Below are positions 38,427 through 48,202 of a stretch of 64,000 nucleotides of DNA, in pieces. This stretch comes from Parachlamydia acanthamoebae (GTDB lineage: Bacteria; Chlamydiota; Chlamydiia; Chlamydiales; Parachlamydiaceae). Where the stretch lies: positions 1-64,000 of the forward strand of contig NZ_BAWW01000007.1 in assembly GCF_000875975.1 (NCBI RefSeq), given 5' to 3'. The notes beneath the pieces are model-generated. The model worked only from the letters and a program-made list of their open reading frames with translations, searched no databases and was not told where the DNA came from. Position 1 is the stretch's first letter; the number at the start of each line of letters is the position of its first letter. The translations under genes were made by a program, and so were the position numbers.

Positions 38427-39527
38427 ATGAGTAAAAAAAATCAATCTGGATTGAAAGAGTCATTCGACACAATGTACCGCTCTGCTTTCGGGCAGCTCAA
38501 TAAATTTAGAGGGGCATTTTCAAATGACATCGGGATCGATCTAGGAACTGCCAATACCCTTGTTTTCGTTAGAGGCAAGGGTATTGTGCTTGCCGAGCCT
38601 TCTGTTGTGGCAGTTGACTCTTCCACAAACGAAGTTTTGGCTGTCGGCCATAAAGCGAAGGATATGCTAGGCCGCACACCCCGACGTATTCACGCAGTGC
38701 GCCCAATGAAAGATGGGGTAATCGCAGATTTTGAAATTGCAGAAGGCATGTTAAAAGCATTAATTAAGCGCGTGACCCCTTCGAGAAGTTTATTTAGACC
38801 CAAAATTCTCATCGCCGTTCCTTCTGGAATTACAGGTGTTGAGAAACGAGCTGTAGAAGATGCCGCGTTGCATGCCGGAGCTCAAGAAGTAATTCTCATT
38901 GAAGAGCCTATGGCAGCAGCAATCGGTGTTGACCTGCCCGTTCATCAACCAGCAGCCAGCATGATTATTGATATTGGGGGCGGAACTACCGAAATCGCAA
39001 TCATCTCTCTTGGGGGAATTGTAGAATCTCGCTCTCTACGTATTGCTGGAGATGAATTCGATGAATGTATCATTAATTACATGCGCCGCACTTACAATTT
39101 AATGATTGGGCCTCGTACGGCTGAAGAAATTAAAATGACCATCGGTTCTGCCTATCCTTTAGGGGAAAATGAGTTAGAGATGGAAGTCCGTGGGCGCGAT
39201 CAGGTTGCAGGTCTGCCTGTCACAAAACGGATTAACTCTGTTGAAATTCGAGAATGCTTAGCTGAGCCGAATCAGCAGATCATCGAACATGTAAAGCTCA
39301 CGTTAGAAAAATGCCCTCCAGAACTTGCAGCCGACCTTGTCGAAAGAGGGATGGTCATTACAGGTGGCGGAGCTCTAATGAAAGGATTAGATAAACTGTT
39401 AATCAAAGAAACAGGTCTTCCCGTTATTACAGCCCCCAATCCCTTGCTCTCTGTTTGCTTAGGAACAGGCAAAGCTCTAGAGTACTTGGATAAATTTAAA
39501 AAACGTAAAGCCATGGCAAACGCTTAA
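38427..39527 (+). CDS. mreB: MreB, actin-like cell-shape and division protein
   Basis: 366 residues. The N-terminal phosphate-binding loop [13 protein letters not shown], the second phosphate loop [12 protein letters not shown], and the adenosine motif [12 protein letters not shown] are all intact. Chlamydiae lack FtsZ and use MreB for septal peptidoglycan synthesis and polarised division. The first about 30 residues form an N-terminal extension before the actin fold, as in other chlamydial MreB proteins. It is 30 bases after the SNF2 gene and 43 before pckA. Confidence 0.97.
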   Translation: MSKKNQSGLKESFDTMYRSAFGQLNKFRGAFSNDIGIDLGTANTLVFVRGKGIVLAEPSVVAVDSSTNEVLAVGHKAKDMLGRTPRRIHAVRPMKDGVIADFEIAEGMLKALIKRVTPSRSLFRPKILIAVPSGITGVEKRAVEDAALHAGAQEVILIEEPMAAAIGVDLPVHQPAASMIIDIGGGTTEIAIISLGGIVESRSLRIAGDEFDECIINYMRRTYNLMIGPRTAEEIKMTIGSAYPLGENELEMEVRGRDQVAGLPVTKRINSVEIRECLAEPNQQIIEHVKLTLEKCPPELAADLVERGMVITGGGALMKGLDKLLIKETGLPVITAPNPLLSVCLGTGKALEYLDKFKKRKAMANA

Positions 39528-39570
39528 TTGGACAAACCAATCTTCGTATAGGCAACTGTAAAGGAATGAA

Positions 39571-41388
39571 ATGACTCTTAAAACCGATACTCTTGAGCAA
39601 TGGACAACCAACCAAACCCTCATTCAGTGGATTCAAGAAGCTGTCCAACTTTGCCAACCTGATCACGTCCATCTTTGTGATGGTTCTGAAGAAGAATACG
39701 AAATACTTTGCCAAGAAATGATCGTAGAAGGCAAATGGCAACGATTGAATCCAGAGCGCCGACCAAGAAGCTACGTATGTAGCTCAGATCCTGCGGACGT
39801 GGCACGTGTCGAAGAACGAACATTCATTTGCTCTGAAAAGAAAGAGGACGCAGGCCCCACAAATCATTGGAAAGATCCCAAAGAAATGCACGGAATCCTA
39901 CAAAATTTGTTTAAAGGATGCATGATTGGAAGAACGATGTACGTGATCCCTTTCAGTATGGGGCCTTTGGGCTCAAACATTGCACACATTGGTGTTCAGA
40001 TTACGGATTCTCAGTATGTCGTTTGCAACATGCGCATCATGACACGCATGGGTAAAAAAGTATTAGATGTTTTAAGAAATGATCATTTTGTTCCCTGTAT
40101 GCATTCGGTCGGCTATCCTTTAACAGATGGAAAAAAAGACATCCCATGGCCCTGTCATCCCACGGAGAAATATATCGTCCAATTTCCTGAAAAGCGTTCG
40201 ATTTGGTCTTATGGGAGTGGCTATGGAGGCAATGCCTTATTAGGAAAAAAATGCTTTGCTTTACGCATCGCCTCTGTGATGGCTCGGGATGAAGGCTGGT
40301 TAGCCGAACATATGCTCATTATGAGCCTCACAAATCCTCAAGGAGAAAAAAAATATATCGCCGCGGCTTTCCCTAGTGCATGTGGAAAAACAAATCTAGC
40401 GATGTTAACTCCCACCCTTCCAGGTTGGAAAGTCGAAACTGTTGGCGATGATATAGCTTGGATGAAATTTGGTGAAGATGGACAGCTTTATGCCATCAAC
40501 CCAGAAGCAGGTTTTTTTGGAGTCGCTCCCGGAACTTCGATGCAATCAAATCCCAATGCCATGAAAACCATTAGTCGAAACGCTATTTTTACCAACGTCG
40601 CTCGCACAGATGATGGAGATGTTTGGTGGGAAGGGATGACAAAAAATCCTCCTGCCCATCTAATCAACTGGTTAAATCATGAATGGACGCCCAATTCAAA
40701 GGAAAAAGCAGCCCATCCAAATGCCCGTTTTACTGTACCAGCCTCTCAATGTCCTATCATTGATCCCACTTGGGAAGACCCAAAAGGCGTCCCAATTTCT
40801 GCGATTCTTTTCGGTGGACGACGTTCATCAGTTGTGCCTCTTGTTTACGAATCATTTGATTGGAGCCATGGCACATTTCTTGGAGCAAGTGTTTCCTCTC
40901 AAACAACTGCCGCCGCGGCAGGTGAAGTGGGAAAACTACGCCACGATCCTTTTGCCATGCTTCCGTTTTGTGGATATCATATGGGCGATTATTTTGGTCA
41001 TTGGCTCAATATGGGTCATTCCAAAAAAGCAAAAAAACTTCCTAAAATATACTATGTCAATTGGTTTCGCCAAAACGCGAATGGCGAATGGTTGTGGCCA
41101 GGCTTTGGAGAAAATAGCCGCGTTCTTAAATGGATATTTGAAAGAACATCCGGAAAAGGAAAGGGTGTTGACACTCCTATAGGAGTGACTCCAACTCCCG
41201 ATGGTTTAGACTTGACAGGATTGAATATTTCAGACGAAACAATCAAAGCATTGTTGCATGTCAACAAAGACGAATGGAAAAAAGAAGTAACAGAACTTGC
41301 GGATTACTTTAAATTATTCGGGGATAGACTTCCAAAAGGTATTCACGATGAACTCCATGCCCTAGAACAAAGATTAAACTCTGCATAA
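39571..41388 (+). CDS. pckA: Phosphoenolpyruvate carboxykinase (GTP)
   Basis: 605 residues, typical of the GTP-dependent enzyme. The PEPCK P-loop [12 protein letters not shown] is near residue 270, followed by VGDDIAWM with the metal-binding Asp pair, and the GTP-specific C-terminal region. It converts oxaloacetate and GTP to phosphoenolpyruvate, CO2 and GDP, linking the TCA cycle to gluconeogenesis; phosphoenolpyruvate also feeds KdsA. AAGGAATGAA precedes the ATG. Confidence 0.97.
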   Translation: MTLKTDTLEQWTTNQTLIQWIQEAVQLCQPDHVHLCDGSEEEYEILCQEMIVEGKWQRLNPERRPRSYVCSSDPADVARVEERTFICSEKKEDAGPTNHWKDPKEMHGILQNLFKGCMIGRTMYVIPFSMGPLGSNIAHIGVQITDSQYVVCNMRIMTRMGKKVLDVLRNDHFVPCMHSVGYPLTDGKKDIPWPCHPTEKYIVQFPEKRSIWSYGSGYGGNALLGKKCFALRIASVMARDEGWLAEHMLIMSLTNPQGEKKYIAAAFPSACGKTNLAMLTPTLPGWKVETVGDDIAWMKFGEDGQLYAINPEAGFFGVAPGTSMQSNPNAMKTISRNAIFTNVARTDDGDVWWEGMTKNPPAHLINWLNHEWTPNSKEKAAHPNARFTVPASQCPIIDPTWEDPKGVPISAILFGGRRSSVVPLVYESFDWSHGTFLGASVSSQTTAAAAGEVGKLRHDPFAMLPFCGYHMGDYFGHWLNMGHSKKAKKLPKIYYVNWFRQNANGEWLWPGFGENSRVLKWIFERTSGKGKGVDTPIGVTPTPDGLDLTGLNISDETIKALLHVNKDEWKKEVTELADYFKLFGDRLPKGIHDELHALEQRLNSA

Positions 41389-41418
41389 CGACACTTACAT
41401 TTGGCTCTCTCTTTACCC

Positions 41419-42768
41419 ATGTCCACGACTAAAAAATACTTAAATCAAATTCGAAGATTAAGCCAGGCACTCATTGTCAGTTTTGCCCTCAATATTGGCC
41501 TAACGGCCTTATTTGTCTATTGGTTTGTCAAAGAGCGTCCTCCCACCCCCTATTGTGAATTAAAACCCGCCGATTTGCGATCTGAGCAGCCTCCCTTAGC
41601 GATGGACAAAAGCAATGGGGAATTGATTCGACATTTCCAAAAAATGTCTCTACAGCAACTTTTAACAAAACTTGGAAATAATCAACTTGTCGAAAATGGA
41701 TACACACAAAGAGATCTAGCTGTTGCCAGCCTTGTCACTTTTCATCATTTTGATCTCACTAAAGCTCTGTTAGGGCTTCCTCAACCCATGCAACAAAGAA
41801 CAATTGTTTTTGATAATGCACCTGGAAAGAAAACCGGAAAAATTGATGTGTATCCAGGTCTAACCGATGTGCATTACCAAGCCATCATGCGCTATGCGCT
41901 CACGGAACAATGGCCGATGACCTCAGAAGGGCTGTTTCTTTTATTACAAAAAGCTAAAGGTAAGTATGATCCTTCTTTAGCTGATGCGTTTTACTTAACA
42001 CAGGAATTCCTTGCCGTTGAAATGCTTTTCAATAGAGCAGAGGTCGTGATTCAAAAGAAAGAGTTATTGCAAATTTTGATTGAAGGCAACTGGTCTTTGC
42101 TCTCAACTTTTTTGCAGCAACAAAAAGTCTCTCAGGATCTTTCTGCCGCTCGTAGACAACGATTTTTGCTCGATTATATCCAGCAACACTCCTCTGCAGC
42201 GGCCCAATTGATTTTAAAAACAGATGGCCTATTTGCTCTGAAAAAACTGAACGATAGCCATGTATTAGAAATTTTACATTTGTTAAAAGAAAAAACTCCC
42301 CTAGCAAAGCAATTCGCACTCGCGCTTCTGACCAGTCCTAGAAGTGATGCTGTGTGGGAGCTTGCGGCTCGCCATCTCTATGAGCAAGCTGGAGAACCCA
42401 TCCCTGAAAAGTATCAGCATCACGCTGCATTATCTCGTTTTATCCCTCAAAAAAGTATTATTCAAAATGAGGATGAAATAAAGACCAAAGAGCCCCCTGT
42501 AAATCCTATTCCCGAGAAAACAGTGAGCACTAAAGAGATTCCAGTGGCACCCCCTATCTCAGTAAAATATCCTTCTCCCCCACCCCATAAGGAAGTAGCC
42601 AAAAGAACAAAACCGATCCCGCAAAATCGTTTATACATTGTGCAAGAAGGTGATACTCTTTGGAAAATTGCGGGACGCTTTAAGATTGATGTTGAGACAT
42701 TAAAAAAACACAATCGATTAAAATCCGATGCTTTAAAAGTTGGAGAGCCCCTAAGAATCCCCACTTAG
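41419..42768 (+). CDS. LysM-domain membrane-anchored protein
   Basis: About 449 residues. One N-terminal membrane helix at about 18-38 (ALIVSFALNIGLTALFVYWF) is followed by a helical domain of about 280 residues of unknown type, a Pro-rich linker (about 350-400), and a C-terminal LysM module (YIVQEGDTLWKIAGRF, then LKVGEPLRIP). LysM binds N-acetylglucosamine polymers such as peptidoglycan. Type II topology would place LysM in the periplasm. The frame also opens with a TTG at 41401; neither start has a strong ribosome binding site. Proximity to mreB suggests a division or cell-wall role. Confidence 0.82.
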   Translation: MSTTKKYLNQIRRLSQALIVSFALNIGLTALFVYWFVKERPPTPYCELKPADLRSEQPPLAMDKSNGELIRHFQKMSLQQLLTKLGNNQLVENGYTQRDLAVASLVTFHHFDLTKALLGLPQPMQQRTIVFDNAPGKKTGKIDVYPGLTDVHYQAIMRYALTEQWPMTSEGLFLLLQKAKGKYDPSLADAFYLTQEFLAVEMLFNRAEVVIQKKELLQILIEGNWSLLSTFLQQQKVSQDLSAARRQRFLLDYIQQHSSAAAQLILKTDGLFALKKLNDSHVLEILHLLKEKTPLAKQFALALLTSPRSDAVWELAARHLYEQAGEPIPEKYQHHAALSRFIPQKSIIQNEDEIKTKEPPVNPIPEKTVSTKEIPVAPPISVKYPSPPPHKEVAKRTKPIPQNRLYIVQEGDTLWKIAGRFKIDVETLKKHNRLKSDALKVGEPLRIPT

Positions 42769-42945
42769 ACTAATGACACAACCTTTTTAAATTAATAAAA
42801 AAATTTAAATCAACATTTATTTAAATAGGCATTCTTCCTGAAAATACCAAGAAAAATAAAAAAGTAGGCAAAAAATATTAAAGTCAAGGTATACTGCGCT
42901 CATACAAACTACTTGTCATAGCATATGCATAGAGAGGTGAAAACG

Positions 42946-44703
42946 ATGACAGTTTTAATCGACACAAAAAAATTCGATGGTTACCTAGACCAGGTTCAAC
43001 AATATGCAATCCGCTTAAATAAAGAAGAAGGTGTTCTTGAAGAACTATTAAAATTTATCGAAGATCAACAGCTAGAATGGGCTGAAGACCACTCCTATCA
43101 GGAATTCTTTAAAGGAGAATCCGCATTCTTTAAGCAAGAATTTGATCAGGCCTTGAAACATTATTTGCAAGCCAGAGCAATTCCTCTCTTTCAATTCTTT
43201 TGCTATCGTGCTTCAGCCTTTGTATCGAAGTCTATAGGGAATCAAGAAAAAGCCATTAGCTTCAGTCGAAAAGCCCTTAAATTCTTCCCTAATGATTATC
43301 CCTTACTGACGCTTCTTAAGGAATTATTAACTTCCGATTCCCATCGAGAAAGTGCCCAAGAAATTCATCTGAAATTACAAGCTTTAGAAAATGGAGATTC
43401 CCCTTCATCTCTTTTATCGAATATAAATGAGCCAACAATCCCGATGGGAGAGAAAACCGTGCATGAACTCAATCATATTTTTGAAAGCCACTCGAGTAAC
43501 TCAGAAGATTTATTTTTGGAAGAAGAAGAAAAACCTTTTAACTCTTTTGCCATTCCTGTTGGAGAAGTCACGACAGCCCCTTCAGTAGCTACAACAGAAG
43601 AATTCATGACAAAAAAAATAGAAGTGGATTCAGAAAAGGAGCAATCTTTGAGACATCACATTCAAACCTTTAACGATATGCAAGCAAAATCATTGAGCGA
43701 CTATATCGAGTCATTCCATAGACGCCCGCCCGTTGAGAATTGCAGCCTATTTCTTTTAAGTGGAAACATACCTTCTATTCTTCCTTTTTTGACAACAGAG
43801 CCCCACCAAAAAACCGGCTTTTACTTGCGTTGGAATGATAAAGGAATCGTTGTTAATCCCGGCAAACATTTTTTAAATGATTTCCATGAGCAAGGCTTAC
43901 ACATTCGTGATATTGATTATGTGATAGTCACGCAGGATCAGCCTCTTTGCTATGCTGGTATCAAAGAAATCTATGACTTAGCTTATCAAATCAATCGTTT
44001 AGATGCAGAACCAAAAGTCATTCATTATTATTTAAATCAAAAAGCTTACCAAGAGCTTTCTCTTATTCTAAAACCTCACTTTAAACAAGAGCGAAACACA
44101 CTTCATAGCCTTGAGCTGTTTGTGGATTCTTCGGATATAGAAAAAGTGGAGCTCCATCATGATATTGTGTTACACTACTTTCCTGTATCAAAAGGAAAAC
44201 AAGACACTTCTCATGCATTAGGGATTCGTCTTGATTTAAGACTCTCAGAAACTCCCTATTCAGAAATCAAATGTGGATATGTATCAGGTGGTGCATGGTC
44301 TTCTTCTTTCTCAAACTTCTTGAAAAATTGCGATGTGATTCTAGCTGGTTTCGGAAATACGTCCTCTCCTGATTATGGAAAACAAGTCTTTAATGAAGAT
44401 AGCCTTGGCTATTTTGGTAGCTCCACATTGTTAGAAGAAGCACAACCTCACCTTTTCCTATTGACAGAGTTTGAAGGTAAAGAAGGAGACATTCGATTAG
44501 AAGTCGTCAGAAAAATGCGTGCAGAATGTAAAAACCAAACGGTCATTTTGCCTGCAGATTGCAGTCTCGTTGTTCACTTAAAAAAACATCTCATCCGATG
44601 TTCTTTAAGTAAAAGATGGGTGATACCTAACGAAATTCGAGTCTTTAAGTCTCCCCATGCATTTGATAGACTTTCGTACATTTCTGATTGTTATTACCTT
44701 TAA
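42946..44703 (+). CDS. TPR-like protein with degenerate metallo-beta-lactamase fold
   Basis: About 585 residues from the ATG at 42946, which has AGAGAGG eight bases upstream (an earlier ATG at 42925 lacks one). The first 140 residues look like TPR helices (FDQALKHYLQARAI, QEKAISFSRKALKFF). The second half matches a metallo-beta-lactamase-type fold (FYLRWNDKGIVVNPGKHFL, then DIDYVIVT). The place of the zinc motif HxHxDH reads TQDQPLCYAG (residues about 329-338), so the ligands are lost. The likely role is a non-catalytic binding protein or a changed active site. No signal peptide. A terminator follows at 44710. Confidence 0.65.
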   Translation: MTVLIDTKKFDGYLDQVQQYAIRLNKEEGVLEELLKFIEDQQLEWAEDHSYQEFFKGESAFFKQEFDQALKHYLQARAIPLFQFFCYRASAFVSKSIGNQEKAISFSRKALKFFPNDYPLLTLLKELLTSDSHRESAQEIHLKLQALENGDSPSSLLSNINEPTIPMGEKTVHELNHIFESHSSNSEDLFLEEEEKPFNSFAIPVGEVTTAPSVATTEEFMTKKIEVDSEKEQSLRHHIQTFNDMQAKSLSDYIESFHRRPPVENCSLFLLSGNIPSILPFLTTEPHQKTGFYLRWNDKGIVVNPGKHFLNDFHEQGLHIRDIDYVIVTQDQPLCYAGIKEIYDLAYQINRLDAEPKVIHYYLNQKAYQELSLILKPHFKQERNTLHSLELFVDSSDIEKVELHHDIVLHYFPVSKGKQDTSHALGIRLDLRLSETPYSEIKCGYVSGGAWSSSFSNFLKNCDVILAGFGNTSSPDYGKQVFNEDSLGYFGSSTLLEEAQPHLFLLTEFEGKEGDIRLEVVRKMRAECKNQTVILPADCSLVVHLKKHLIRCSLSKRWVIPNEIRVFKSPHAFDRLSYISDCYYL

Positions 44704-45464
44704 GAAAGATTTCTGCCACTGGAATTTTCGAGTGGCAGAAAACGTTTTTCACAGAATTCCTTCATCATCTTTCTTATTAAGCTCAATATTAATTGTTGCT
44801 TTGAAGGTGGCATCTTCTCAAATATTCCTGAATCCCGAAGATCTTCTATTACAGCGCTTTGGATAGATTTACAACTTGGCTTTTCGAGAGAAGCATTCAT
44901 TTTTTCAATTGCCATATTGTAGAGCTGAGTATGTGTTAAACAATGATATCGCCCCTCATTTTGCAGTAATCCTTCAACCTCTTGATAAAGCAAAGTTCCA
45001 ACTAATCCATAGTGATTAAACATACGCGAGATTAAATGCCTTAAGCAAGATTCCTGCGGAAATGTCTCTAATATTTCAGAAAGAACTCCTAAATATTCAT
45101 AAATTTCATGTTTTTCCCATCCTGGCACGTCTAAAAAAATGAGCCCTTCATAATTAATCGCAAAAATAAAATCTTTTCCTTCTTCAAAGTAATGATTTTT
45201 GGCCAAATGCAAAAGCTTTAATACACGCTCTTTGCGCTTATAGACATCACCTCCAAGCAGCCCATCCACGGCGAGGTGAAGAAACGTATCTCCTTTATAT
45301 TCGTGAATATATGAAACATTATTCATTCTGAAAGCCAACATATCTGGACTAAAATGATCCGGATTTTTTTTCCATTTCTCCCACATATACGAAATATAAG
45401 AAGAGTGATCTTGTTCACAATAAAATAGTTGTATACGGGGATCATTAATCTGAAAAATAGACAT
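44700..45464 (-). CDS. Hypothetical protein with a possible ankyrin-like segment
   Basis: 254 residues, not recognised. Residues about 55-90 (GDTFLHLAVDGLL, then RVLKLLHLAKNH) resemble one ankyrin unit; the rest is helical, with no signal peptide or membrane segment. Its last four bases overlap the stop of the 42946 gene (TTAA), and a terminator hairpin for that gene lies inside its final codons. It is divergent from the SopB-like gene and may share its 5' region. Confidence 0.65.
   Translation of the reverse strand: MSIFQINDPRIQLFYCEQDHSSYISYMWEKWKKNPDHFSPDMLAFRMNNVSYIHEYKGDTFLHLAVDGLLGGDVYKRKERVLKLLHLAKNHYFEEGKDFIFAINYEGLIFLDVPGWEKHEIYEYLGVLSEILETFPQESCLRHLISRMFNHYGLVGTLLYQEVEGLLQNEGRYHCLTHTQLYNMAIEKMNASLEKPSCKSIQSAVIEDLRDSGIFEKMPPSKQQLILSLIRKMMKEFCEKRFLPLENSSGRNLS
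44710..44741 (+). terminator. Terminator of the 42946 gene, nested in the opposite gene
   Basis: TTTCTGCCACT (44710-44720) and AGTGGCAGAAA (44731-44741) form an 11-bp stem, followed on the plus strand by ACGTTTTTC. It lies within the last codons of the convergent 44700-45464 gene. Confidence 0.65.
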
Positions 45465-45498
45465 AAAATCTCACTTAATAAATTAAAAATTAAATAAA

Positions 45499-45507
45499 TG
45501 TTATAAT
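45499..45507 (+). promoter_or_regulatory. Extended -10 promoter element for the SopB-like gene
   Basis: TG-T-TATAAT ends 40 bases before the ATG at 45547. Same form and spacing class as the elements at 8262, 11547 and 54540. Confidence 0.5.
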
Positions 45508-45546
45508 AACTGTATCTATACCAACATTTTTAATAAAAGTTTGTTT

Positions 45547-47478
45547 ATGGATACACATAATATTCATTCGAATGGTTCTGAATGGCTATATCCTTCAATT
45601 CAAAAAAAAGAAGGAGAGCCTTCTCATTTAATAGAAAATGAAAATTCGTTAAAAGATTTTGAGTTTCAAAAAGTCATTTCGATTGATGCTGGTTATTCTT
45701 TGATTGAGCGGATGCACGATCTTTTTTCTAAACAAGTACAACATTTGCCTCCAGAGCGTCAAAATGATGTCCATCACATATTTAAAACTAAAAAAGAGCA
45801 ATTTCAATCACTTTTAGCCAATCAAGCTGAAAAATATAATACCGCTAGTGAGGCAAATCTATCGACAAGAAATTTTTACAAAAACTGGAAGCAAAAAAAA
45901 GCATTCGAAAAAGATATGGATAAAATGATTATCCATACATGCGAACAAGCCTTAAAAGCTGCGGGACCAGATGCTGCTCGACAAATCAAAGCCCAATTGG
46001 GCGCAACATCGAGTTCATTAAAAAAAGCCATTTCAGCTCAAATGGTTGCTTTAAGGACTGTGGCCGCTAGCGATTTAAATCGGAATAATCAAACTTTACG
46101 AGCAAAATTTGAAATTCCTCTGATTTCATCGCAAGGAGAAAAGACACAAGTTTTTTATGATGAAGCCAAACGAATCGATACGAGTTCATTTCTGATACGT
46201 CAAGCCGATTTGCAAGAAACGGAGCTCAAATCCCTCCTAGCAAAAGCATCTTCTCAAATGGAAAGAAAAAAAATTCAATCTCGTTTAAATGAGGTTCAGG
46301 AGAAAAAACAAAACTACATCAAATTATCTCAAGGAGATGCGTGGCGCTCTAGTGCGGAATCCAATATCGGTGTGCACGAAAAACTTGAAATGAGCACCAA
46401 CCCTTGGATTGAAAAGATTTATCTTCCCCCTCAATCTTCTCACCCGCTGACGCCCTTTCAAGTGGGACGTTCAGGTGTTTTCGGTTTCAACGCAAGCCCA
46501 AAAACCAACATTCAAGAACTGATTCAAAAAAATGCACAAAAACCCTCTGAAAAACTTCAAAAAGAAATTGACCGAAGAGAATCTATGCTCCGATCTCAAC
46601 TCGGAGCAATGCTTTCTGCCCAAGCTGAAACGCTTGCTGAAGGCATTCAAACGTCTCTAACAAATGGAACTCCTAATTTATTTTACGATACCAAAACGTT
46701 CCCCTATACCCAAATGTCCTTATTGCATTTTACCGGAAATGAACCAAATCTCCTGACAGATATGGAATGGATTTTTAATCAAATTGAGGGAAAAGAACTA
46801 ATTTTTGATGGAAAATCTGGATTTGATACCGCAGGCAATCTACACATTCCCAATCCTGTCTATGATGCAATGAATACGCCCTTAAAATTAAAAATTCAGC
46901 CTTCCTTGTATAATTTTAATGTGCAGGGAGATACGTTTGCGACGAAAAAAACCAAGTATAAAGAAGTAAATGAAAAAGCATGGAGCAATACTCAAAAAAA
47001 ATACAAAACATATACAAACTGGTTGTCTGGATTGCATCAAGCAGGGAAACTTTCGAATGCCCTGTACGAAGAACAATTAAGCTCCTTAAATGACCTCAAA
47101 ACAAAAATAGAACTTCAATTGAATAAGCAAAGCTCAAACTATCAAATTGCAGCGGATATTTCTGAACTTGAGCGGATGATGAATTCTTCTTTAGGGATAA
47201 ACTGTAAAAGTGGAAAAGACCGCACATCTTATTTAATTAATGTGCTGATTAATCGGCATATTGGAAAACATATCGAAAAAAATTACCCTTTGTACCCTGA
47301 AGAACTAGGTGAAATTAAAAAAAATCTAGCCGCTCAAGTGGCTCACAAAGGTGTCGGATTGCATATTACCGGGTTAAATATTGGATTTAAAGCCTTTAAA
47401 ATTACGCGCTTCAGCGTGGAAGGAATGCGTCTGAATGAAAGGTTAAAGCTTTATCTACTCGCATTTAAATTACGTTAA
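45547..47478 (+). CDS. SopB/IpgD-type inositol phosphate phosphatase, putative effector
   Basis: 643 residues from the ATG at 45547 (the frame opens at a TTG at 45541). The signature NCKSGKDRT, with Cys553 and Arg559, is identical to the CKSGKDR catalytic loop of Salmonella SopB and Shigella IpgD, which dephosphorylate phosphoinositides such as PI(4,5)P2. Length and position of the motif in the C-terminal quarter agree with that family. The N-terminal 200 residues are charged coiled-coil without signal peptide, consistent with type III delivery. In amoeba or animal cells such an enzyme would alter membrane identity or Akt signalling (inference). Its stop overlaps the convergent F-box gene by four bases. 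Confidence 0.8.
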   Translation: MDTHNIHSNGSEWLYPSIQKKEGEPSHLIENENSLKDFEFQKVISIDAGYSLIERMHDLFSKQVQHLPPERQNDVHHIFKTKKEQFQSLLANQAEKYNTASEANLSTRNFYKNWKQKKAFEKDMDKMIIHTCEQALKAAGPDAARQIKAQLGATSSSLKKAISAQMVALRTVAASDLNRNNQTLRAKFEIPLISSQGEKTQVFYDEAKRIDTSSFLIRQADLQETELKSLLAKASSQMERKKIQSRLNEVQEKKQNYIKLSQGDAWRSSAESNIGVHEKLEMSTNPWIEKIYLPPQSSHPLTPFQVGRSGVFGFNASPKTNIQELIQKNAQKPSEKLQKEIDRRESMLRSQLGAMLSAQAETLAEGIQTSLTNGTPNLFYDTKTFPYTQMSLLHFTGNEPNLLTDMEWIFNQIEGKELIFDGKSGFDTAGNLHIPNPVYDAMNTPLKLKIQPSLYNFNVQGDTFATKKTKYKEVNEKAWSNTQKKYKTYTNWLSGLHQAGKLSNALYEEQLSSLNDLKTKIELQLNKQSSNYQIAADISELERMMNSSLGINCKSGKDRTSYLINVLINRHIGKHIEKNYPLYPEELGEIKKNLAAQVAHKGVGLHITGLNIGFKAFKITRFSVEGMRLNERLKLYLLAFKLR

Positions 47479-48008
47479 ACTAAAGACTTCATCATTGTGT
47501 CAAGGCCAACACACGTATTCTCCAACTCTAACGGATAATTCGCCTTTATCTCACTTGTCTCCCCAGGTCTTTTCGCTGTGGAGAATCGATTCACTGGAAT
47601 CTCAGGGGAAAAGCGCTTTGTAAAAATGCAAAAATCTCTCACATCAGATTTCACTGCTTGAGAATGATTGACTTTGATCACCATTTCAAAGTTCTGATTA
47701 AAAGGAAAAAAACAGACAAATTTTGCACCTTGATTGGGTTGAACTCCAGAGACAAGACCTTTCATCTTCGCTAAAATTTCATCGGGAGATTTCGCCACCC
47801 GTTTCAAAACATGCTCCCTTAAATTCATTCCAGGCTCTAATATAGCCTTAGGAAGCATTTTTTCCCATAAGCTGTTATCACTTGCCAACCGCCTCCATTT
47901 TTTGCAAACCTCTGCACATCTTGCAATTTCAGGAATTGGTAAAAATGTTAAAATTCCTAAAGCCATTTCTTCTGGCAAATAGGTCAAAGGATCTAATCGA
48001 ACAGTCAT
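47475..48008 (-). CDS. Small F-box protein
   Basis: 177 residues. Residues about 9-55 are a clear F-box: YLPEEMALGILTFLP, then CAEVCKKWRRLASD and SLWEKML. The C-terminal 110 residues are of unknown type and would be the substrate-binding part. F-box proteins dock on Skp1-cullin ubiquitin ligases of the host; a bacterial copy acts after injection. It shares the TTAA stop overlap with the SopB-like gene, placing two host-directed proteins tail to tail. A -35/-10 promoter (TTGAAT, 17, TAGAAT) precedes it. Confidence 0.85.
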   Translation of the reverse strand: MTVRLDPLTYLPEEMALGILTFLPIPEIARCAEVCKKWRRLASDNSLWEKMLPKAILEPGMNLREHVLKRVAKSPDEILAKMKGLVSGVQPNQGAKFVCFFPFNQNFEMVIKVNHSQAVKSDVRDFCIFTKRFSPEIPVNRFSTAKRPGETSEIKANYPLELENTCVGLDTMMKSLV

Positions 48009-48038
48009 TTTTGATCATCCTGCAATAAGTGGATGGAA

Positions 48039-48067
48039 ATTCTATGCTAACAATCGATTAAATTCAA
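48039..48067 (-). promoter_or_regulatory. -35/-10 promoter of the small F-box gene
   Basis: On the minus strand TTGAAT (48062-48067), a 17-base spacer and TAGAAT (48039-48044), 31 bases before the ATG at 48008. Confidence 0.5.
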
Positions 48068-48202
48068 TCTTCGAACCTTAAACTTTTTGAATATCATTCT
48101 TAAATTCAAATACATGGTTACATTCGAGTATCTTTTTGAATATTTTCTTTTCAAATCCGTTGAAAAAAATTATAAACAGGCTAAGCATAAGGGAGGGATC
48201 TA

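Noticed and set aside
40679-41182. 167-residue open frame on the plus strand
   Set aside because: It overlaps pckA in another frame, and pckA is certain; no family similarity seen.
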